A stretch of DNA of 64,000 nt. It comes from Nocardiopsis listeri NBRC 13360 (GTDB taxonomy: Bacteria > Actinomycetota > Actinomycetes > Streptosporangiales > Streptosporangiaceae). A program made the translations under genes and the position numbers. Positions 42,943 to 57,237 of the stretch are shown here, piece after piece (the stretch's first letter is position 1; each line of letters begins with the position of its first letter). The notes below the pieces were generated by a model, which was given only the letters and a program-made list of their open reading frames with translations, had not been told where the DNA came from and did not search any database. The stretch lies in NCBI RefSeq assembly GCF_001570765.1, contig NZ_BCSH01000017.1, forward strand, positions 21,802 to 85,801. The letters run 5' to 3'.

Positions 42943-44997
42943 TCAGCCGCGCTCTCGATCCGGACCCCCGTCGGCGTCGCCCAGGCGGCCCGCGTCGCGT
43001 TGGTCGCCCAGGGTGTCCCCGGTGACCCTCTCCAGGACCTCGAACACGTCGGGATGCTCGTCCGGGTCGAAGTCCGAGAGCAGGGAGCGCAACGCGGTGC
43101 GCTGCGCCTCGTAGAGCCTGCGGACGGCGTCCTCACCGCGCCAGTTCAACTCCCACGGCTCGCTGTCGGAGACCAGGTAGCCGCTCTCCAGGAGTTCCTG
43201 GTGCACGCTCTCCCACCGGGACACCGCCAGACCGGAGAACCGATGCAGTTGGTCCACCGAGAGCGGACCCTTGACACCCAGGTGGCTGAGCGCCCAGCAA
43301 CCCTCGATGGACACGTCCAGACCGGCGGCCTCCCGCAACCTGCCGTACATCGTCTCGGCGCCCTCGGCCCCGGTGGCCTGGTAGATCTCGCGCTCGACCT
43401 GATCGATCGTGGTCCGGCTCGGCGCCGCCACCGGGGAGAAGGTCTCGTCCAGGTCCGGGGTGGTGATGGTGGTACGCAGCGGGATCTGCTTCAGGAACAC
43501 CGCCAGCACGAACCCGATGATCGCCACGGGGACGGCCGTCAGGAAGACGACGTCGATAGCGTCGGCGTAGGCATCCAGGAAACCCGCCTGTTCGCCGGGC
43601 GACAGTTGGTCCAGCACCCTGGGGTCGGACTCCAGGTCCGTGGGCTCCACTCCGGGCGGCAACCGGATCTCCTCCGCGCGCTCGGCCAGGTTCGAGGCGA
43701 GTCGTCCGGCGAAGACCGCGCCGAACACGGCCGTGCCGAACGAACCGCCGATCGACCGGAAGAAGGTGGCCGTCGACGTGGCCACGCCCAGGTCGTCGTA
43801 GGACACGGCGTTCTGCACCACCACGACCACCACCTGCATCACCAGACCCAGGCCCACGCCCAGGACGAAGAAGTACAGGCTCATCTCCAACAGCGAACTG
43901 TCCGGTCCCATACGCGACATCAGCAACAGTCCGGTCGCGGTGAGCGCCATTCCCGCGATCGGATAGGGCTTGTACCTTCCGGTGTGGGTCACCAGGCGAC
44001 CGCTCGTGACGGAGGTGATCAGCATGCCCACGACCATCGGCAGCAGATGCAGACCGGACGCCGTCGGAGACAGTCCGTGCACGATCTGGAGGAACAACGG
44101 CAGGAACGCCATCGACCCCATCATCGCGAAGCCCACGCAGAAGCCGATGGCCATGGCCACCACCGCGGTGGAGTCGCGGAACAGACCCAGCGGTATGACC
44201 GGGTCGGTGGCCCGACGCGCGGTGAGCCACCAGCCCAGGCCGAGGACCACCGCGGCCGCCGACAGGCCGATGATCTGCCAGGACAGCCAGCCGTACATGT
44301 TCCCGCCCCAGGAGGCGACCAGGGTGAGGCACACGGCGGTGGCGGCGAGCAGGACGATGCCCGCGTAGTCGATGTTCTGCCTGCCGGTGGGCGAGCGGCC
44401 GGGCAGGAAGCGCAGGACCGTCACGAACGCCAGCAGCCCCAGTGGAAGGTTCACGTAGAACACCCATCGCCACGACAGGTGGTCCACGAACAACCCACCG
44501 AGGAGAGGGCCCGCGACACTGGAGACGCCGAAGACCGCGCCGAAGAGCCCCTGGTACTTGCCACGCTCACGTGGGGAGACCACGTCGCCGATGAGGGCCG
44601 AGGCCAACACCATGAGACCGCCCCCACCGATCCCCTGAAAGCCGCGGGCGAGGATCAGCTGGAGCATGTTCTGGGCGATCCCGCACAGCATCGAGCCCAC
44701 GAGGAACACGGCGATGCAGGTGAGGAACAGCTTCTTGCGGCCGAACTGGTCGCCGAGCTTGCCCCACAGCGGGGTGCTGGCGGTGACGGCCAGGAGGTAG
44801 GCGGTGATCACCCAGGACAGGTGGTTGAGCCCGCCCAGGTCGGAGACGATCGTCGGCAGCGCCGTCGACACGATCGTCTGGTCCAGCGCGGACAACAGGA
44901 CCGTGACCATCAAGGCGGTCATGACCAACGCGATCCGCGCACCTCGGTGCTCGCGCCGACCCTCCGTCCCTTGGTCGGCACCGCTGCCACGGGCCAT
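42943..44997 (-). CDS. DHA2-type MFS drug exporter with C-terminal winged-helix-like domain
   Basis: A 684-residue protein. Residues 20-515 form a 14-helix DHA2/EmrB-type major facilitator with the antiporter motifs ([33 protein letters not shown]). After residue 520 comes a soluble tail of about 150 residues. Its segment [33 protein letters not shown] looks like a winged helix. The ATG at 44997 has GAGGAGG upstream. Likely exports lipophilic compounds; the tail may sense or bind the substrate. It lies between thiolase and acyl-CoA dehydrogenase genes and faces the second fatty-acid operator. Confidence 0.85.
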   Translation of the reverse strand: MARGSGADQGTEGRREHRGARIALVMTALMVTVLLSALDQTIVSTALPTIVSDLGGLNHLSWVITAYLLAVTASTPLWGKLGDQFGRKKLFLTCIAVFLVGSMLCGIAQNMLQLILARGFQGIGGGGLMVLASALIGDVVSPRERGKYQGLFGAVFGVSSVAGPLLGGLFVDHLSWRWVFYVNLPLGLLAFVTVLRFLPGRSPTGRQNIDYAGIVLLAATAVCLTLVASWGGNMYGWLSWQIIGLSAAAVVLGLGWWLTARRATDPVIPLGLFRDSTAVVAMAIGFCVGFAMMGSMAFLPLFLQIVHGLSPTASGLHLLPMVVGMLITSVTSGRLVTHTGRYKPYPIAGMALTATGLLLMSRMGPDSSLLEMSLYFFVLGVGLGLVMQVVVVVVQNAVSYDDLGVATSTATFFRSIGGSFGTAVFGAVFAGRLASNLAERAEEIRLPPGVEPTDLESDPRVLDQLSPGEQAGFLDAYADAIDVVFLTAVPVAIIGFVLAVFLKQIPLRTTITTPDLDETFSPVAAPSRTTIDQVEREIYQATGAEGAETMYGRLREAAGLDVSIEGCWALSHLGVKGPLSVDQLHRFSGLAVSRWESVHQELLESGYLVSDSEPWELNWRGEDAVRRLYEAQRTALRSLLSDFDPDEHPDVFEVLERVTGDTLGDQRDAGRLGDADGGPDRERG

Positions 44998-45140
44998 CGG
45001 ATCGCCTCCTCGATCGTGGCAGGCGACGCTCACCGTCCGGCGCCCCCGCTGCGGCCACACTAGGAATCCTTTTCCGCCCCGGGCGAGGGAACCGCCCGAG
45101 GGAACGGGAACTTTGCCCCCACTTGCCTCCCGACCTTCAT

Positions 45141-45159
45141 AACCGAACGCGATTCGGTT
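45141..45159. promoter_or_regulatory. AACCGAA-N5-TTCGGTT operator, acyl-CoA dehydrogenase copy
   Basis: Perfect arms at 45141-45147 and 45153-45159 with spacer CGCGA. It lies 45 bases before the acyl-CoA dehydrogenase ATG and 144 bases from the divergent MFS start, so it could control both. Confidence 0.7.
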
Positions 45160-45203
45160 ACCGTGTGGGAACACAGTGATCCCCGACACCCTCGGAGCAG
45201 CAC

Positions 45204-46346
45204 ATGAAGCGGGAACTCTTCGACGCCGACCAGGAACTCTTCCGCGAATCGGTCGCGGAGTTCCTCAAGCGGGAGGTCCAGCCCTTCCACGACCAGTGGG
45301 AGAAGGACGGCGTCGTCCCCCGCCAGGTGTGGCTCGATGCGGGCCGGGTCGGGCTGCTCGGCCACGGCGTGCCCGAGGAGTACGGGGGCACCGGCGTCCA
45401 CGACTACCGCTACAACCAGATCGTCAACGAGGAGATCTGCCGCGCCCACGCCACCGGCCTCGGCATCACCCTCCAGAACGACGTCATGGCCCCCTACCTG
45501 GTGGACCTGACCAACGACGAGCAGAAGAAGCGCTGGCTGCCGGGCTTCGCCTCCGGTGAGCTGATCACCGCCATCGCCATGACCGAGCCCGGGACCGGCA
45601 GCGACCTTCAGGGGATCAAGACCTCCGCGGTACGCGACGGCGACGAGTTCGTGCTCAACGGCGCCAAGACCTTCATCACCAACGGCATCAACGCCGACCT
45701 GGTGGTCGTGGTCGCCCAGACCGACCCCGAGGCGGGCGCGCAGGGCTTCTCCCTGATCTGCGTCGAACGCGGCACCCCCGGCTTCGAGCGCGGCCGCAAC
45801 CTCGACAAGGTCGGCATGAAGGCGCAGGACACCGCCGAGCTGTTCTTCGACGACGTGCGCGTGCCCGCGGCCAACCTCATCGGTACCGAGGGTCAGGGCT
45901 TCATCCACCTGATGCGGAACCTGCCGCAGGAACGGCTGTCCATCGCCACCTGCGCGGTGGCCTCGGCCGACTTCATGCTCCAGCACACCATCGAGTACTG
46001 CCGTGACCGCACCGCCTTCGGTCGGCCTATCGGACGCTTCCAGAACACCCGTTTCGTCCTGGCCGAGTCGGCCACCGAGGTGGACCTGGGCCGCGCCTAC
46101 GTGGACAGGGCGGTCCAGCTGCTCAACCGGGGTGAGCTCACCGTCGAGGACGCCGCGAAGGCCAAGTGGTGGACCACCGAGATGTGCAACCGGGTCATGG
46201 ACCGTTGCCTCCAGCTTCACGGTGGGTACGGGTACATGATGGAATACCCCGTGGCACGGGCCTGGCAGGACTCACGCGTCCAGACGATCTTCGGTGGCAC
46301 CACCGAGATCATGAAGGAGATCGTGGGCCGGGGCCTGGGTCTCTAG
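45204..46346 (+). CDS. acyl-CoA dehydrogenase
   Basis: A 380-residue FAD-dependent acyl-CoA dehydrogenase, which introduces the alpha,beta double bond in fatty acyl-CoA or branched-chain acyl-CoA. The flavin-binding strand [20 protein letters not shown] and the signature [21 protein letters not shown] block are present (here ERLSIATC). The catalytic-base and C-terminal region ends [18 protein letters not shown], as in the short/medium-chain family. The ATG is preceded by GGAGCAG. It is controlled, by inference, by the palindrome upstream shared with the thiolase gene. Confidence 0.93.
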   Translation: MKRELFDADQELFRESVAEFLKREVQPFHDQWEKDGVVPRQVWLDAGRVGLLGHGVPEEYGGTGVHDYRYNQIVNEEICRAHATGLGITLQNDVMAPYLVDLTNDEQKKRWLPGFASGELITAIAMTEPGTGSDLQGIKTSAVRDGDEFVLNGAKTFITNGINADLVVVVAQTDPEAGAQGFSLICVERGTPGFERGRNLDKVGMKAQDTAELFFDDVRVPAANLIGTEGQGFIHLMRNLPQERLSIATCAVASADFMLQHTIEYCRDRTAFGRPIGRFQNTRFVLAESATEVDLGRAYVDRAVQLLNRGELTVEDAAKAKWWTTEMCNRVMDRCLQLHGGYGYMMEYPVARAWQDSRVQTIFGGTTEIMKEIVGRGLGL

Positions 46347-46428
46347 GGCGTGTTCCGTGGACGCGCCGCGCAGCAGGGTATGTATTCGCCGAACGTGCCC
46401 TGAACCCCCGTTCGGAAGGGTCCCGGTC

Positions 46429-46596
46429 ATGAGCGGAGCGTGGGACGGCCTCATCGTGATGGGGCTGTTGGTCATCCTGTTGGTCCTCGGCGTCCGCAAG
46501 CTCCGTCCGAAGGTCCACATTCCGTGGAAGACCAGCGCCATCGTCCTGGTCTTCGTCTTCGTCTGCATGCTGCTGTGGGCCTGGTCCTGGCGCTGA
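46429..46596 (+). CDS. small two-helix membrane protein
   Basis: A 55-residue protein with two hydrophobic helices (residues 7-24 and 38-53) separated by a basic loop (RKLRPKVHIPWKTS). The ATG at 46429 has GAAGGG upstream; a longer start at 46357 lacks a ribosome site. It is followed by a terminator, which supports a real transcription unit. Function unknown. Confidence 0.6.
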   Translation: MSGAWDGLIVMGLLVILLVLGVRKLRPKVHIPWKTSAIVLVFVFVCMLLWAWSWR

Positions 46597-46614
46597 CAGA
46601 CGTCGAACGCGCCC

Positions 46615-46640
46615 AGGGCCCGCCTCGCGAGGCGGGCCCT
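46615..46640 (+). terminator. terminator hairpin after the small membrane protein gene
   Basis: A 26-base perfect palindrome (AGGGCCCGCCTCG and its inverse) that folds with a minimal loop, 18 bases after the stop, followed by TCGG. Confidence 0.75.
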
Positions 46641-46725
46641 TCGGCGCCCGGAGAATCGGCGAGGCACGGACGAACGATCCCGTAGGCGGGTGGGGACCGG
46701 CCGCCCGAGCCTCGGCCGCGATGGT

Positions 46726-47616
46726 TCAGGCGTGCGGGTCGAAGTCGATCCCGTCGGGAACGGCCTTGGCGAGCGAGTCACCGAACCGCTCGTCCTTGAG
46801 GTCGAGCTGCGCGGAACCGTAGTCGGCCCTCACGAAGACGTCCCTGACCCCCTCGGGATAGCCGTCCCAGCCCACCAGGTCCGGGTACTGCCAGACCCCG
46901 TAGTGGTTCTCGGGCGGGTCGTCGTGGTCGGCGGCGAACCGGAAGGCGTGGGTGGAGGCGCCGTCCTTGTGGTAGACGATCTTGGGGTGGGTGTCCTCCC
47001 ACAGCAGATCCTCCGCCGCCCGGGTGTCGTAGTCTCCGTGCGCCGAGGCCGACACGTAGCGCGCCTCCTCGTCGAGGACCCACACCACGACGTGTTCCAG
47101 GTCGTGCCGGTGCCCACAGCATCCGGGCAGGACCTGGTCCTTTTCGAAGTAGAGGGCGTACATGTAAGCACACCAACCACTGTCATCGCACTTGACGCGA
47201 GAATAAGAATTGGTGTTGTCCAGGTCGGACTGGTCGCGACAGTTTCCGTTCAACGCCCCCGAGGTGTTCAACCCTTCGGCGACACTGCCATCGGGACCGA
47301 TCGCGGGCGTCGAATAACAACCGTCCGTGTCGTAGTCGAAGGCCGGCTGCCATTTCGCTTCGGCCCCGGAGGAATTCGCGGGCAGAGAGGCCGGAGGCTC
47401 GGCGAACGCCGGAGCCGCCAAGGCGACCACGATCGCGAAGGCCCCAAGGAGGGACACACCACCCTTCTTGGCGAGCGCCCAGGGTCGCCGAAGGAGGCCG
47501 GCGATCCCAACGGGGCTTTCTCCCTCGAAATCACAAGTGGAACTCAGGACCAGTTTCCCCGCCCCGGACGACAATGCACACACCACCATTTCCGCAGCGG
47601 GATGTCCGTTTACCAC
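46726..47616 (-). CDS. NPP1/NEP1-like (NLP) secreted protein
   Basis: A 296-residue secreted protein of the NPP1 family. NLPs are cytolysins that bind plant sphingolipids, known from oomycetes, fungi and some bacteria. The diagnostic heptapeptide GHRHDWE appears as GHRHDLE, followed by HVVVWV; the metal-binding His, Asp and Glu are kept but Trp is replaced by Leu. Two Cys pairs are visible (GCYST/NCRDQ; KCDDSGWC). A signal peptide core (VSLLGAFAIVVALAAPAFA) comes after an unusually long n-region of about 45 residues. The GTG at 47616 follows TACTTT by five bases with TTGCCT 17 bases further up; an ATG at 47589 is an alternative start. Confidence 0.82.
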   Translation of the reverse strand: MVNGHPAAEMVVCALSSGAGKLVLSSTCDFEGESPVGIAGLLRRPWALAKKGGVSLLGAFAIVVALAAPAFAEPPASLPANSSGAEAKWQPAFDYDTDGCYSTPAIGPDGSVAEGLNTSGALNGNCRDQSDLDNTNSYSRVKCDDSGWCAYMYALYFEKDQVLPGCCGHRHDLEHVVVWVLDEEARYVSASAHGDYDTRAAEDLLWEDTHPKIVYHKDGASTHAFRFAADHDDPPENHYGVWQYPDLVGWDGYPEGVRDVFVRADYGSAQLDLKDERFGDSLAKAVPDGIDFDPHA

Positions 47617-47859
47617 TGGATAAAGTAACCATCCGACTACAGCAAGGCAAGATGTACTGAAGGGCTTTTTTCTGCGCCCCGAAACAGGTTTAACGGGGCA
47701 CGTTACCCCACCTGGGAAAAGAGGGTGAAACGTCGAATCGGCGCTTCGCGATTCCTATGGCCCACGGCGGTGACCACCGACCGGGAGGACCGGGAGGGCG
47801 GGGACGGCCGAGGCGGCGGCGTGCGGCGGTGACCCACCCGGCACACCGCCGGCACCGGA

Positions 47860-50163
47860 TCAGACGTCCTCGTCGATCTTCTCCGCCTCGTCGGCCGCCA
47901 CGCCCTCGTCCTCTTCCGGGGCGTGCATCGGCATCTCGAACCACACGGCCTTGCCGTCCGGGGTGGGACGTGAACCCCAACGGCTGGCGAGCTGCTCCAC
48001 CAGGTACAGGCCACGTCCGCCCTCATCGTCGGCGGCGGCGCTGCGAATTCGGGGAAGTCGCAGGTCGTGGTCGAAGACCTCCACCCACACGGCGTTGGCG
48101 CCACGGCGCAATCGGAGCAGGAACTCCTTGTCGCCGGAGTCGTCGCTGGACTCGTCCTCCTCCGCGACGGCCTCCAGAAGGTCGCTCCAGTCCTCGTCGA
48201 ACTCGTCGGTCACCCCGCCGCCCTCCAGCGGGGTCTCCGAGTCCAGCACACCGCCACCGGTGAACTCACGGTGAACGGGGCGAGGGGTGGCGTGGATGAC
48301 CACGTTGGTGACGATCTCCGAGACGAGGAGACAGGCCAGTTCGGCCTGGTCCCGATCCACGCCCCACTCCTTGAAGGTGTCCGCCGCCAGGTGCCGGGCC
48401 TCACCCACGGTGGAGGCCTCGGACGGGAACCAGCCCTCGCGCAGAGCCAGCTCCTCGGAGTGCGTGCGCACGACCAACAGCGCGGTGTCGTCGTCCAGCT
48501 CGCCCGGCACGCTGTACACGGCCGCCTCGGCGATCTGCTCGACGTCCTTGTCCGCGACCTCGGCGACGCGTTCGGTCAGCTGTGCCAGGGCGCGTTCGGA
48601 GTCGACCTTGCCGCCCAGGGGTTTGCGATCCACCAGACCGTCGGTGTACATCAGCAGGGTCGCGCCGGTGGGCAGACGCAGGTCGGCCTGGTGGTAGACG
48701 ATGTCCTCCCCCGACCCGCCCTTGGCGCGAACGCCGAGCATGCGGTCGGTGACCTCCAGGTCCAGGGTCTCCACGGTGTCGGAGTTGATGAGCAGGGGTG
48801 GCGCGTGCCCGGCGTTGGCGTAGGACAACTCCCGGGACCAGGCGTCGTAGACCATGTACAGGCAGCTAACGCTGGGGATCCAAACCCCGCCCTTGTCGTC
48901 GGGGGTGCCCAGCTGGCGCACCCACTCGTCCAGCTCGCGCAGGATGTCGGCGGGCTCGCGGTCGGCTTGGGCGAAGGCGCGCAGGGCGGCTCGCAACTGG
49001 CCCATGACGGCGGCGGCGTGCGGGCCGCGACCCTCCACGTCACCGATGACCAGGCCCACCCGCCCGGCGGACAGGGGGATCGCGTCGTAGAAGTCGCCGC
49101 CCACCTGGGTCTGTACCCCGTGGCCGTGCGCCTCCAGTGGGCCGGCCGGCAGGTACTGCTTGGCGACCGTCAGTCCGTCCAGGGGAGGAAAGTCGCCGGG
49201 CAGCAGACTGTTCTGGAAGGCCAGCGCCGTGGAGCGTTCCTGCTCGAACAGGCGGGCGTTGTCGATGGCCAGGGCGACCCGGGAGGCGATGGCCCCGACC
49301 AGGTCGCGGTCGAAGCCGCCGTAGCTGGTCTTCTGGCGAGGGGAGAGGCCGGACAGGGCCAGGGTGAGCACGCCCAGGACCTCACCGCGGGCACGGAGCG
49401 GCGCGGCGATCGCGGAGGTGACGCCGACCTGGCGAGAGATCCGGTCGGAGCGGTCGTTGGGCGAGTTCTCGTACAGGTAGTCGCTGCTGACCACGGTTTC
49501 GAGTCGGCGCAGCGCCTGGGTGACGAAGTGTCGTTCGGGGTAGCGGACCTCGTCCCCGACGTCGAACCAGGTGCGGGGCGGGGGCGTCCAGCCCTCGGCG
49601 TGCACGGAGACCTGGCGGACCAACCGTTCGTGGTCGTAGAGGTCGATGAAGCAGTGATCGGCGAACTGGGGGACGAGGATCCCGGCCACGCCCTTGACGG
49701 TGGAGTCGAACTCCAGAGAGCCGGCCAAGCGGCTGCCGATCCGTTCGAGCAGCCCGTACTGTTCCTCGACCCGACCGCTGCGCAGGGCCTCACGGGCGAT
49801 GAGGGTTATGCCGTCGATCTCGCCCGAGTCGTCGCGCATGGGCACGGCCTGCGCGCGCACGTGGATCCAGGTGGAGTCGCCCTTGAGCACCGCGAAGGTG
49901 CCCTCCCACGGCTCGCCGCGAAGGACGCGTCGGGCCAGTTGGGAGGCGTGCTCGCGGTCGGACTCGTGGATGCCGATGTCCAGCAGGGACAGGCCGATGT
50001 GGTCACGACCGCCCATGAACCCGAACAACTCGCGAGCGTAGGGGTTCCAGTACCGAAGGAGGCTGAACCGGTCGATGACGACGATCGCGATCTCGGCCTG
50101 ATCCACGACCTCTGCCGTGGCGAGCGCGTCACTCTCCCGGAAGGGCTCACCCCACCGTGTCAT
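47860..50163 (-). CDS. SpoIIE-type PP2C phosphatase with PAS, GAF and HATPase domains
   Basis: A 767-residue multidomain regulator: PAS (about 15-130), GAF (145-315), SpoIIE-type PP2C phosphatase (335-575: QVGGDFYDAI, VIGDVEGRGPHAAAVM, LLMYTDGLVDRK, DDDTALLVV) and C-terminal RsbW-like HATPase. Such proteins dephosphorylate STAS antagonists and may phosphorylate them too, setting sigma-factor activity. The HATPase carries an acidic insertion of about 50 residues between the N-box (SEIVTNVVIHA, near 615) and the DHD/GRGL region (698-716). No membrane segment. The ATG is at 50163. A plausible partner is the STAS protein at 27.9 kb, but they are far apart. Confidence 0.88.
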   Translation of the reverse strand: MTRWGEPFRESDALATAEVVDQAEIAIVVIDRFSLLRYWNPYARELFGFMGGRDHIGLSLLDIGIHESDREHASQLARRVLRGEPWEGTFAVLKGDSTWIHVRAQAVPMRDDSGEIDGITLIAREALRSGRVEEQYGLLERIGSRLAGSLEFDSTVKGVAGILVPQFADHCFIDLYDHERLVRQVSVHAEGWTPPPRTWFDVGDEVRYPERHFVTQALRRLETVVSSDYLYENSPNDRSDRISRQVGVTSAIAAPLRARGEVLGVLTLALSGLSPRQKTSYGGFDRDLVGAIASRVALAIDNARLFEQERSTALAFQNSLLPGDFPPLDGLTVAKQYLPAGPLEAHGHGVQTQVGGDFYDAIPLSAGRVGLVIGDVEGRGPHAAAVMGQLRAALRAFAQADREPADILRELDEWVRQLGTPDDKGGVWIPSVSCLYMVYDAWSRELSYANAGHAPPLLINSDTVETLDLEVTDRMLGVRAKGGSGEDIVYHQADLRLPTGATLLMYTDGLVDRKPLGGKVDSERALAQLTERVAEVADKDVEQIAEAAVYSVPGELDDDTALLVVRTHSEELALREGWFPSEASTVGEARHLAADTFKEWGVDRDQAELACLLVSEIVTNVVIHATPRPVHREFTGGGVLDSETPLEGGGVTDEFDEDWSDLLEAVAEEDESSDDSGDKEFLLRLRRGANAVWVEVFDHDLRLPRIRSAAADDEGGRGLYLVEQLASRWGSRPTPDGKAVWFEMPMHAPEEDEGVAADEAEKIDEDV

Positions 50164-50315
50164 CTAGCCGCCACCTCGCCGTCATGAGCTGCATACATGC
50201 CCGCTCCGGGTACCCCGAACGACCGCACCTTGGGGCGAGCGTAGCAACACCGTCAACGTTCCCGCAGCGCAATGAGACAATCCCGATGAGCAACCAATCA
50301 ACGTGTACGGACGTT

Positions 50316-51014
50316 TCACGGCTTGGCGACGAAGATGTGCCCGGCGACATCCGCGGGGAGGTCGCTGTGACCGTCCTCGCCGATGATCCGTACTCCGCCG
50401 TCCGAAGCCCGAAGGACCACTTCCTGCCCGGGTTGTACCCCGGATTCGCGCAAGGTGAGCATGATGTCGGCGTCCGGCTGGAGCTGTTCACTGATGCGAC
50501 GCACGGTGACGGTGGTGTCCGTGTTCGAGGCCGCGTCCACCATCGGCACGATGGAGTCGTCGGTGAACGGTTCGGGGGCGTACCCCTCCAGGCCCAGCTC
50601 GTCGAGGCCGGGGATGGGGTTGCCGTGCGGGCACACCGAGGGGGCGTTGAGCAGCGTCACCAGGCGCTTCTCGACCTCCTCGGAGATGACGTGCTCCCAG
50701 CGGCAGGCCTCGATGCGGACGTCCTCCCAAGGCAGCCCGATGACGTCGACCAGAAGGCGCTCGGCGAGCCGGTACTTGCGCATGACGTGGGTGGCCAGTC
50801 TGCGCCCCTCCTCGGTCATCACCAGGTGACGGTCGTTCTCGACCCGCAGTAGTCCGTCGCGCTCCATGCGAGCGACCGTTTGGCTCACCGTTGGTCCGCT
50901 CTGGTGCAGGCGCTCGGCGATACGCGCTCGAAGCGGGACGATGCCCTCTTCCTCGAGCTCGAAGACCGTACGGAGGTACATCTCCGTGGTGTCGATCAGC
51001 CCGTGTGCGGTCAA
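50316..51014 (-). CDS. ideR: iron-dependent repressor, DtxR/IdeR family
   Basis: A 232-residue iron-dependent repressor of the IdeR/DmdR1 type. The winged helix (IDTTEMYLRTVFELEEEGIVPLRARIAERLHQSGPTVSQTVARMERDGLL) matches actinobacterial IdeR closely. The dimerisation and metal-binding domain has His/Glu/Cys ligands (EACRWEHVISEEVEKRL, VCPHGNPIPG), and an SH3-like domain ends the protein. It represses siderophore and iron-uptake genes when Fe(II) is bound. The TTG at 51014 has GGAGGGGAG upstream and gives the right N-terminus; a longer frame to 51062 is rejected. No clear iron box is seen near its own promoter. Confidence 0.92.
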   Translation of the reverse strand: MTAHGLIDTTEMYLRTVFELEEEGIVPLRARIAERLHQSGPTVSQTVARMERDGLLRVENDRHLVMTEEGRRLATHVMRKYRLAERLLVDVIGLPWEDVRIEACRWEHVISEEVEKRLVTLLNAPSVCPHGNPIPGLDELGLEGYAPEPFTDDSIVPMVDAASNTDTTVTVRRISEQLQPDADIMLTLRESGVQPGQEVVLRASDGGVRIIGEDGHSDLPADVAGHIFVAKP

Positions 51015-51394
51015 GACTCCCCTCCCAAGGCTCTGTGCCCGTCGCGCGGTCACGACAAGCACGGCAGGTCTCTCTCAACACAGGCCGGGACCACGTGATT
51101 CCCTGGGGCCGAGTGGGACCGGGACGTCCGAGGTACCGCTGGAGCGACCACCGATGGACCAAGCATATCCTGGCGCGCCGAGCCTGAATTTCCCCTTCGT
51201 CTCACGATGCGGACACGAATGACCCGTGAGACTCATGTGACGCAAGGGACCGAGGTCACAGGTGCGCAGGCCATTCGGTTGAAAAATGAACTACCTAAGA
51301 CCTCTGGCCACGTCCCGGACCGTGACTCGACGGCGCCCGAACTCATGTACGAAGCGACCAACATCACCCCATAGCAGCCCGGCCATCCGGTTCC
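51015..51394. other. intergenic region upstream of ideR
   Basis: This 380-base stretch between the ideR start and the 3' end of pdxH holds no recognisable gene. It contains a locally AT-rich patch near 51280-51300 and no strong hairpin. It should carry the ideR promoter, which I could not place. Confidence 0.4.
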
Positions 51395-52057
51395 CTAGGG
51401 TGCGAGGCGGTCGATCGTCCACTTCCCGTCCGCACCGAGCAGGTAGCAGAACCGGTCGTGCATGCGATCCGGACCACCCTGCCAGAATTCCACCTCCTGC
51501 GGGATCAGCCGATATCCGCCCCAGTACTCGGGCCGCGGGATGGTCTCGTCCTCGCCCCACACCGAGTCGAACTCGTGGAACAGGTGATCCAACTCCTCGC
51601 GATCGGCGACCGGCCGTGACTGCCGTTCACTCGCCCAGGCGCCCAGCTGGGAGCCGCGTGGTCGGGACGCGAAGTAGCGGTCGTTCTCCTCGTCGTCGAG
51701 GCGTTCCACCACACCCGCGAAGAGCACCTGTCGGCGGATCGCGTGCCAGGGGAACACCACCGACGCCCGCGGATCGGCGGCCAGGGCCCGACCCTTGCGC
51801 GAGGTGTAGTTGGTGAAGAAGCGCAGGCCCGAGCCGTCATAGCCCTTCATCAGCACCGTGCGCGACCGGGGAAGACCCGACGGCTCCACCGACGACAGCA
51901 CCATGGCGTTGGGTTCGGCCAGATTCCACTCGCAGGCCTGGTCGAACCACAGGTGGAACTGGGTCATCGGCGATTCCGCCAGATCCGATCGACGCAAGGG
52001 CTCACCCATGTACGGTTTCCGCAGTTCGGCGGGGTTCTGGTGGTCCACACCCGGCAT
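51395..52057 (-). CDS. pdxH: pyridoxamine 5'-phosphate oxidase
   Basis: A 220-residue PdxH, which oxidises pyridoxine/pyridoxamine 5'-phosphate to PLP using FMN. FMN-binding strands RTVLMKGYDGSGLRFFTNYTSRKG and SVVFPWHAIRRQVLFAG, substrate residues in SRPRGSQLGAWASEQS-type sequence (ASERQSRP), and the C-terminal dimerisation signature EFWQGGPDRMHDRFCYL are all present. The ATG at 52057 is chosen; family members often start near here. PLP serves SerC and the KamA-like enzyme in the same window, among many others. Confidence 0.94.
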   Translation of the reverse strand: MPGVDHQNPAELRKPYMGEPLRRSDLAESPMTQFHLWFDQACEWNLAEPNAMVLSSVEPSGLPRSRTVLMKGYDGSGLRFFTNYTSRKGRALAADPRASVVFPWHAIRRQVLFAGVVERLDDEENDRYFASRPRGSQLGAWASERQSRPVADREELDHLFHEFDSVWGEDETIPRPEYWGGYRLIPQEVEFWQGGPDRMHDRFCYLLGADGKWTIDRLAP

Positions 52058-52132
52058 GATCTCGCGTCGGAGAGGAAGGGCGCCGGCCGACCCCCGCCTC
52101 CCGCGTGTCCACGGGTGCTGCCCCGCCGGCCG

Positions 52133-57139
<5,007 letters not shown>

Positions 57140-57163
57140 CCCGGTCCGACGAGGTTGGAGAAT

Positions 57164-57199
57164 GGAGGCCGACCCGCCGCGCGTGGGTCGGCCTCCTCC
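57164..57199 (+). terminator. terminator hairpin after serC
   Basis: A 12-bp perfect stem (GGAGGCCGACCC, 57164-57175, with its inverse at 57185-57196) and a 9-nt loop, followed by a pyrimidine-rich stretch. Confidence 0.8.
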
Positions 57200-57237
57200 T
57201 CTTACTACCGCTCATCGTTTCTCAGGACGGTTCGACT

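Noticed and set aside
51250..51320. A possible IdeR iron box (CTTAGGTAG on the minus strand near 51290)
   Set aside because: Only one half-site resembles the TTAGG core and the dyad is missing.
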